This document shows positions 5,543-8,606 of a stretch of 8,606 nt of DNA, one piece after another. The translations under genes were made by a program, and so were the position numbers. Within the stretch, counting starts at the first letter, position 1; each line of letters opens with the position of its first letter. Source of the DNA: an uncultured Collinsella sp. (GTDB taxonomy: Bacteria; Actinomycetota; Coriobacteriia; Coriobacteriales; Coriobacteriaceae). The DNA is taken from assembly GCA_900556365.1 (NCBI GenBank), contig USOG01000054.1, positions 1-8,606 on the forward strand. The letters run 5' to 3'. The notes beneath the pieces were generated by a model. The model was not told where the DNA came from and did no database searches. It saw only the letters and a list, made by a program, of their open reading frames with translations.

Positions 5543-6619
5543 CTAACAAACGGTCGAGAATCGGTAGACGATCGTCGAGCTAAACGGGTGGTCAGGTGTG
5601 CAGACGGGATGCGCCCAATCTGTGTGATGGTTGTTGTCAGGCCAAAACTCGGGCTCAAATGCGACGCCGTCGCGAGGGCCGTAACTGCAGCCGTCTTTGG
5701 CGTCGATATCGCTGAGCCAGTTGCCGGTATACAGATGCGCGCCCGGTGCGGTTACGAAGATGTCGAGCGCGCGGCGCGAGTTTTGATCTTGCAAGCGCAG
5801 TGCGTGGCGCGGGTCGGCGTCGGGGGTAAAGCCATCCAAGCAGAAACAATGGTCAAAGCCCCGTGCAATCTTGAGCTGCTCGTCGTTCGCATCGATGTCG
5901 CGGCCGAGCGCCTTGGGTGAGCGGAAATCGAATGGCGTGCCTGCCACGGGGCGAACCTCGCCAGAAGAGACGTTGTCCTGGCGCTGGGGGAGGAAAGCCT
6001 CGGCGTCGATAGTCGCGACCTGGTCCAGAACCGTGCCAGCATCGTGCCCCGCAAGGTTGAAGTACGTGTGGTTGGTCATGTTGACGAAGGTGTCGGCATC
6101 GGTAACGCAGCTTTGCGTGCAGGTGAGCTCTGCGGCACCCGTTGGCCCTGCCTGCAGGACATAGGCAACGGTAAAGGTGCGGTTGCCAGGGAGCCCCAGT
6201 TCGCCGTCGGCCAACTTGCATGTAAAACTCACCGTGTTGGTAATCTCATCGACTGTGGCGTTCCACACGCGCTTATGAAGGCCATGCTCAAGGTCGGTGT
6301 GCAGATTATTGGCTTTGTCAGGACCATCGTTGCATGCCATCTGATAGACCGTGCCGACAATTTCGATTTGGCCTTTATCCGTTCGGTTGGCCGAAGGGCC
6401 AATAGTTCCGCCGTAGCACGCCGGATTGTCGAAGTAGCCATCGAGGGCATCGAAGCCGAGCGCGATGTCGGCAATATCGCCTGAGGCATCGGGAACCTCG
6501 ATGCCAAGGATGGTCGCGCCATAGTCCATGACGCGCACGCTGGCACCTGCGCAAACAAGGTTATAGACCGTAACCGGCGAGCCGCTGGGGGCGGTGCCGA
6601 ACGGAGTTGTGGTAATCAT
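5543..6619 (-). CDS. galM: Aldose 1-epimerase / galactose mutarotase (GalM)
   Basis: A 358-residue mutarotase that converts beta-D-galactose to the alpha anomer used by galactokinase. Family landmarks run in order: DYGATILGIEVPD (32-44), GGTIGPSANR (70-79), NNLHTD (104-109), NMTNHTYFNLAGH (180-192), GFDHCFCL (254-261) and GVAFEPEFWPD (318-328). H107 and H184 fit the two active-site histidines and E322 the general base of E. coli GalM. Length agrees with the family (about 340-360). No signal peptide is seen, so it should act in the cytoplasm. AAAGGA lies five bases before the ATG. It is the first gene of the gal cluster and has an operator-like site and an 11-bp hairpin in its leader. It is clearly distinct from the LacX-type epimerase at the left of the window. 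Confidence 0.92.
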   Translation of the reverse strand: MITTTPFGTAPSGSPVTVYNLVCAGASVRVMDYGATILGIEVPDASGDIADIALGFDALDGYFDNPACYGGTIGPSANRTDKGQIEIVGTVYQMACNDGPDKANNLHTDLEHGLHKRVWNATVDEITNTVSFTCKLADGELGLPGNRTFTVAYVLQAGPTGAAELTCTQSCVTDADTFVNMTNHTYFNLAGHDAGTVLDQVATIDAEAFLPQRQDNVSSGEVRPVAGTPFDFRSPKALGRDIDANDEQLKIARGFDHCFCLDGFTPDADPRHALRLQDQNSRRALDIFVTAPGAHLYTGNWLSDIDAKDGCSYGPRDGVAFEPEFWPDNNHHTDWAHPVCTPDHPFSSTIVYRFSTVC

Positions 6620-6643
6620 GAGCGTCCTTTCGAGTACGACGCC

Positions 6644-6672
6644 ATGGCCTGCGCGCCCGGAGCGCAGGCCAT
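6644..6672 (-). other. Strong hairpin in the galM leader
   Basis: ATGGCCTGCGC (6644-6654) and its exact complement (6662-6672) enclose a seven-base loop. The 11-bp, GC-rich stem lies between the operator at 6698-6713 and the galM ribosome site, with its near edge 24 bases from the start codon. No T-run follows, so termination is unlikely. It could protect the 5' end of the message or restrain ribosome entry. Confidence 0.6.
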
Positions 6673-6697
6673 CATGGTATCGGTGTGTTTACGCCTT

Positions 6698-6713
6698 ATG
6701 TTAACGTACTCAT
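6698..6713. promoter_or_regulatory. Predicted LacI-family operator, site 2 (before galM)
   Basis: ATGTTAACGTACTCAT reads ATGAGTACGTTAACAT on the galM strand. It shares 15 of 16 bases with the site before galK and 14 contiguous bases (GAGTACGTTAACAT) with the site before the lacI-type gene. It lies 78 bases upstream of the galM start. An extra half-site, GTGTTTAC (6685-6692), lies six bases away on the galM side and resembles the ATGTTTAC half of site 1. No clear promoter boxes could be assigned for galM. Confidence 0.72.
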
Positions 6714-6814
6714 AGCTTGGAGCCACGGACTTCTTCGCTTTCCTGCAATCGGTCGAAAATGAGCCGTGAACGGTATTCAGGTGGTGTTGAGGGCGCTGCA
6801 TAATTGCTGATAGG

Positions 6815-6835
6815 TATAGTAGAGTACGTTAACAT
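6815..6835 (+). promoter_or_regulatory. Predicted operator, site 3, with -10 box of the lacI-type gene
   Basis: TAGAGTACGTTAACAT (6820-6835) shares its last 14 bases with the galM-side operator. TATAGT (6815-6820) abuts it and looks like a -10 box for the regulator gene, which would put the transcription start inside the operator and allow autorepression. No good -35 box is found at 17 bases; TTGAGG at 6787-6792 is too far. The palindrome TATCGATA (6836-6843) follows immediately. Site 3 is about 107 bases from site 2, so a tetrameric or looping repressor could bridge them. Confidence 0.65.
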
Positions 6836-6850
6836 TATCGATAGACAACA

Positions 6851-6895
6851 AAGCCTCCCGTGTGATCTGCAATTTCGCATGGGGTATTTAGGCTT
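6851..6895 (+). other. Possible folded leader of the lacI-type mRNA
   Basis: AAGCCT (6851-6856) pairs with AGGCTT (6890-6895). Directly inside, CCCGTG (6857-6862) pairs with CATGGG (6878-6883) with one G-T pair and a six-base bulge. The fold ends five bases before AGGAG (6901-6905). The stems are short, so this may be chance. Confidence 0.25.
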
Positions 6896-6918
6896 CCTAC
6901 AGGAGCGAAGGTGATTTT

Positions 6919-7950
6919 GTGGCAAGGCGCCTTTCCAACGACACGGGTTCGCGTCCGGTTTCCATGGCCGACGTTGCCCGCGCTGCCGGTGTTTCGCAGC
7001 AGACGGTTTCGCGCGTTGCCAACGGATTGCCCAACGTGAACGAGCAGACGCGTCAGCGCGTGCAGGCAGCCATGCAGGAACTCGGTTTCCGTCCGAGCTA
7101 TGCCGGTCGCTCGCTGCGCGACGGCCGCTACCATTCGGTCGGGCTGTGCGTTAACGACGTCACCAAGTTCGGTAACCTGACGATGATCGACGGCATTGCC
7201 AGTGCGGCCCGCGAGCGCGGTTGTGCTATCACGCTGGTCGAGATGTCCAAGACCGAGGAGTTTTCGCTTGCCGAGGCCACTCGCCGCATGGCAGCGCTGC
7301 CGGTGGACGGCATCATCATCGGCATGAGCCGACTGGCGCCCGACTTTGAGACGTTTGAGCCTCTTCCGGGTATCGGCACGGTCATCGTCACCATGTATGC
7401 TCACCCGCGGGTAACCACGGTCGACTCTGACCACTATGGCTGCTCTCTACTGCTTATGGATCATCTGTTTGAGCTGGGCCACGAGCAAATTCGCTTTATC
7501 GGCGGTCCGTCCTTCTCGGTCGACGAACAGTTCCGCCGGGCTGGTTGGAGAGATTCTCTCGAGCGCAGGCATATCAAAATGGCCGAACCACTCGAAGGCG
7601 ATTGGTCTGCCAACAGCGGTTACGAGGCCGGCAGGTACCTGGCCGAGCATGACCGCACCATGACGGCGATTTACGCGGCAAACGACCAGATGGCAAACGG
7701 CGCCATTGCAGCGCTGCGCGATAGCGGCCTGCGCGTGCCCGAGGACGTGAGCGTGGTGGGCGTCGACGATTCGCTCGATGATTTTGTGGCGCACAACGAG
7801 CTCACGACCGTGCGATTCGATTTACATCAGCGTGGACGCGAGGTGTTTGAGCATGCGGTTCCCGAGGCGGGTACGGCGGGCAAAACCGTTGCCATTCGTA
7901 TTCCCGGCCAGCTCATTATTCGACATAGCACGGCGATACCGCGCGCATAG
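6919..7950 (+). CDS. LacI-family transcriptional regulator, probable regulator of the gal genes
   Basis: A 343-residue LacI/GalR-family regulator. The N-terminal helix-turn-helix, SMADVARAAGVSQQTVSRVANG (15-36), is followed by the hinge region ELGFRPSYAGRSLRDGR (54-70). A periplasmic-binding-protein-like sensor domain fills the rest and includes the typical AANDQMANGAIAALRDSGLRVPEDVSVVGVDD (253-284). The recognition helix Q28-T-V-S-R32 matches the QTVSR of E. coli LacI. The GTG start at 6919 is supported by AAGGTGA ending five bases upstream. Starting at the ATG at 6964 would leave the HTH intact but lacks such a site. The gene is divergent from galM, and the three similar operator-like sites around galK, galM and itself suggest that it represses this locus. 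The inducer is not predictable from sequence; galactose or a derivative is a guess. No clear terminator follows. Confidence 0.88.
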   Translation: MARRLSNDTGSRPVSMADVARAAGVSQQTVSRVANGLPNVNEQTRQRVQAAMQELGFRPSYAGRSLRDGRYHSVGLCVNDVTKFGNLTMIDGIASAARERGCAITLVEMSKTEEFSLAEATRRMAALPVDGIIIGMSRLAPDFETFEPLPGIGTVIVTMYAHPRVTTVDSDHYGCSLLLMDHLFELGHEQIRFIGGPSFSVDEQFRRAGWRDSLERRHIKMAEPLEGDWSANSGYEAGRYLAEHDRTMTAIYAANDQMANGAIAALRDSGLRVPEDVSVVGVDDSLDDFVAHNELTTVRFDLHQRGREVFEHAVPEAGTAGKTVAIRIPGQLIIRHSTAIPRA

Positions 7951-8010
7951 TTTGTGCAGGTCAACGGCAGTATATTCCGCCTCAATTACAATCGGTAAGG
8001 ATGCTGACGG

Positions 8011-8063
8011 ATAGCCGTGGCTATGAAGGCGAGTGTTATGATAGACGGGTTCTTTTGTCTATC
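8011..8063 (+). promoter_or_regulatory. Promoter region of the flavodiiron gene with two dyads
   Basis: TGTTATGAT (8034-8042) is a good extended -10 element (TGn plus TATGAT). Just upstream, ATAGCC GT GGCTAT (8011-8024) is a perfect dyad covering the -35 region, which lacks a consensus box. GATAGAC (8040-8046) and GTCTATC (8057-8063) form a second 7-bp dyad overlapping the -10 end and the expected start site. This arrangement suggests an operator or activator site. The TAGGAGG ribosome site starts inside the second dyad (8064 directly follows it). Confidence 0.5.
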
Positions 8064-8079
8064 TAGGAGGCTTTGCCTG

Positions 8080-8606
8080 ATGGAGATCACCAAGGATATC
8101 CGCTACATCGGTGTCGACGATCACGACATTGACCTGTTCGAGGGCCAGTACGATGTGTCCGAGAATGGTATGGCATACAACAGCTACGTTATCTTGGGCG
8201 AAAAGATCGCTGTCGCCGATTCAGTCGACGGCGGTTTTGTTGACGAGTGGCTCGGCAACCTCGAGGCCGTGCTCGATGGCCGTACGCCCGACTACCTGGT
8301 CGTCCATCACATGGAGCCCGATCACTCCGCCGGTATCGCTGCCTTTATGGAGCGCTATCCCCAGGCGCAGATCGTGGCCAGCATGGGTGCTTTCCGCATG
8401 ATGGTCAACTACTTTGGCACCGACTTCCCCGAGCGCAAAATGGTCGTCAAAGAGGGCGATGTGCTCGATCTGGGCGGCCACAGCCTGACCTTTATCGGCG
8501 CCCCCAACGTTCACTGGCCCGAGGTGATTTTCTCCTACGAGTCCACCGACAAGGTGCTCTTTAGTGCCGACGGCTTTGGCAAGTTTGGCGCCAACGACAT
8601 CGAGGA
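8080..8606 (+). CDS. Flavodiiron-type (FprA) protein, N-terminal part (3' end outside window)
   Basis: An open frame of 175 codons running off the window. It matches the metallo-beta-lactamase-like diiron domain of flavodiiron proteins (FprA, rubredoxin:oxygen or NO oxidoreductase), which reduce O2 or NO in anaerobes using FMN in a C-terminal flavodoxin domain not seen here. Diiron ligands appear in family order: VVHHMEPDHSAG (74-85), giving H77, E79 and D81; APNVHWPEV (141-149), giving H145; and SADGFGKFG (162-170), giving D164. The H145 to D164 gap of 18 residues matches the family, and D81 to H145 is about one residue longer than usual. TAGGAGG (8064-8070) precedes the ATG by nine bases. 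It is probably unrelated to galactose use and serves oxidative or nitrosative defence. Confidence 0.88.
   Translation, partial: MEITKDIRYIGVDDHDIDLFEGQYDVSENGMAYNSYVILGEKIAVADSVDGGFVDEWLGNLEAVLDGRTPDYLVVHHMEPDHSAGIAAFMERYPQAQIVASMGAFRMMVNYFGTDFPERKMVVKEGDVLDLGGHSLTFIGAPNVHWPEVIFSYESTDKVLFSADGFGKFGANDIE

Overview
The window is a galactose-catabolism locus from a high-GC, probably gut, bacterium. High GC, strong Shine-Dalgarno sites, and LacB, LacX and LacC proteins close to those of lactic streptococci and lactococci suggest a Coriobacteriia member such as Collinsella. That assignment is inference from memory and was not tested by a search.

Left block, + strand (1-2104): the 3' end of lacB (galactose-6-phosphate isomerase subunit), then lacX (aldose-1-epimerase family) and lacC (tagatose-6-phosphate kinase). 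This is part of the tagatose-6-phosphate route. The upstream partner lacA and the aldolase lacD are not in view.

Middle (2105-2593): about 490 bases without a gene between the convergent lacC and galT. It is densely structured. It holds a 12-bp hairpin after lacC, a 15-bp outer stem enclosing an inner 12-bp stem, a tandem repeat, a perfect 33-bp inverted repeat, a REP-like pair of inverted 21-base arms, and a strong intrinsic terminator serving galT.

Right-centre block, - strand (2594-6619): galM, galK and galT, in transcription order, which with an unseen galE make the Leloir pathway. galK and galT overlap by 10 bases. galM is separated from galK by a hairpin and an operator-like site, so galKT may have its own promoter.

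Right block, + strand (6620-8606): a divergent intergenic region, a LacI-family regulator, and the first 175 codons of a flavodiiron-type (FprA) protein. The FprA gene is probably an unrelated transcription unit.

One 16-base motif (ATGAGTACGTWAACAT and close variants, central CG) occurs before galK, before galM and before the lacI-type gene. This is the typical layout for a LacI-family repressor controlling itself and its neighbouring catabolic genes. The gene set itself is known biology. The less ordinary material is the structured 490-base intergenic region, the shared operator set, the side-by-side tagatose and Leloir genes, and an atypical galactokinase signature.
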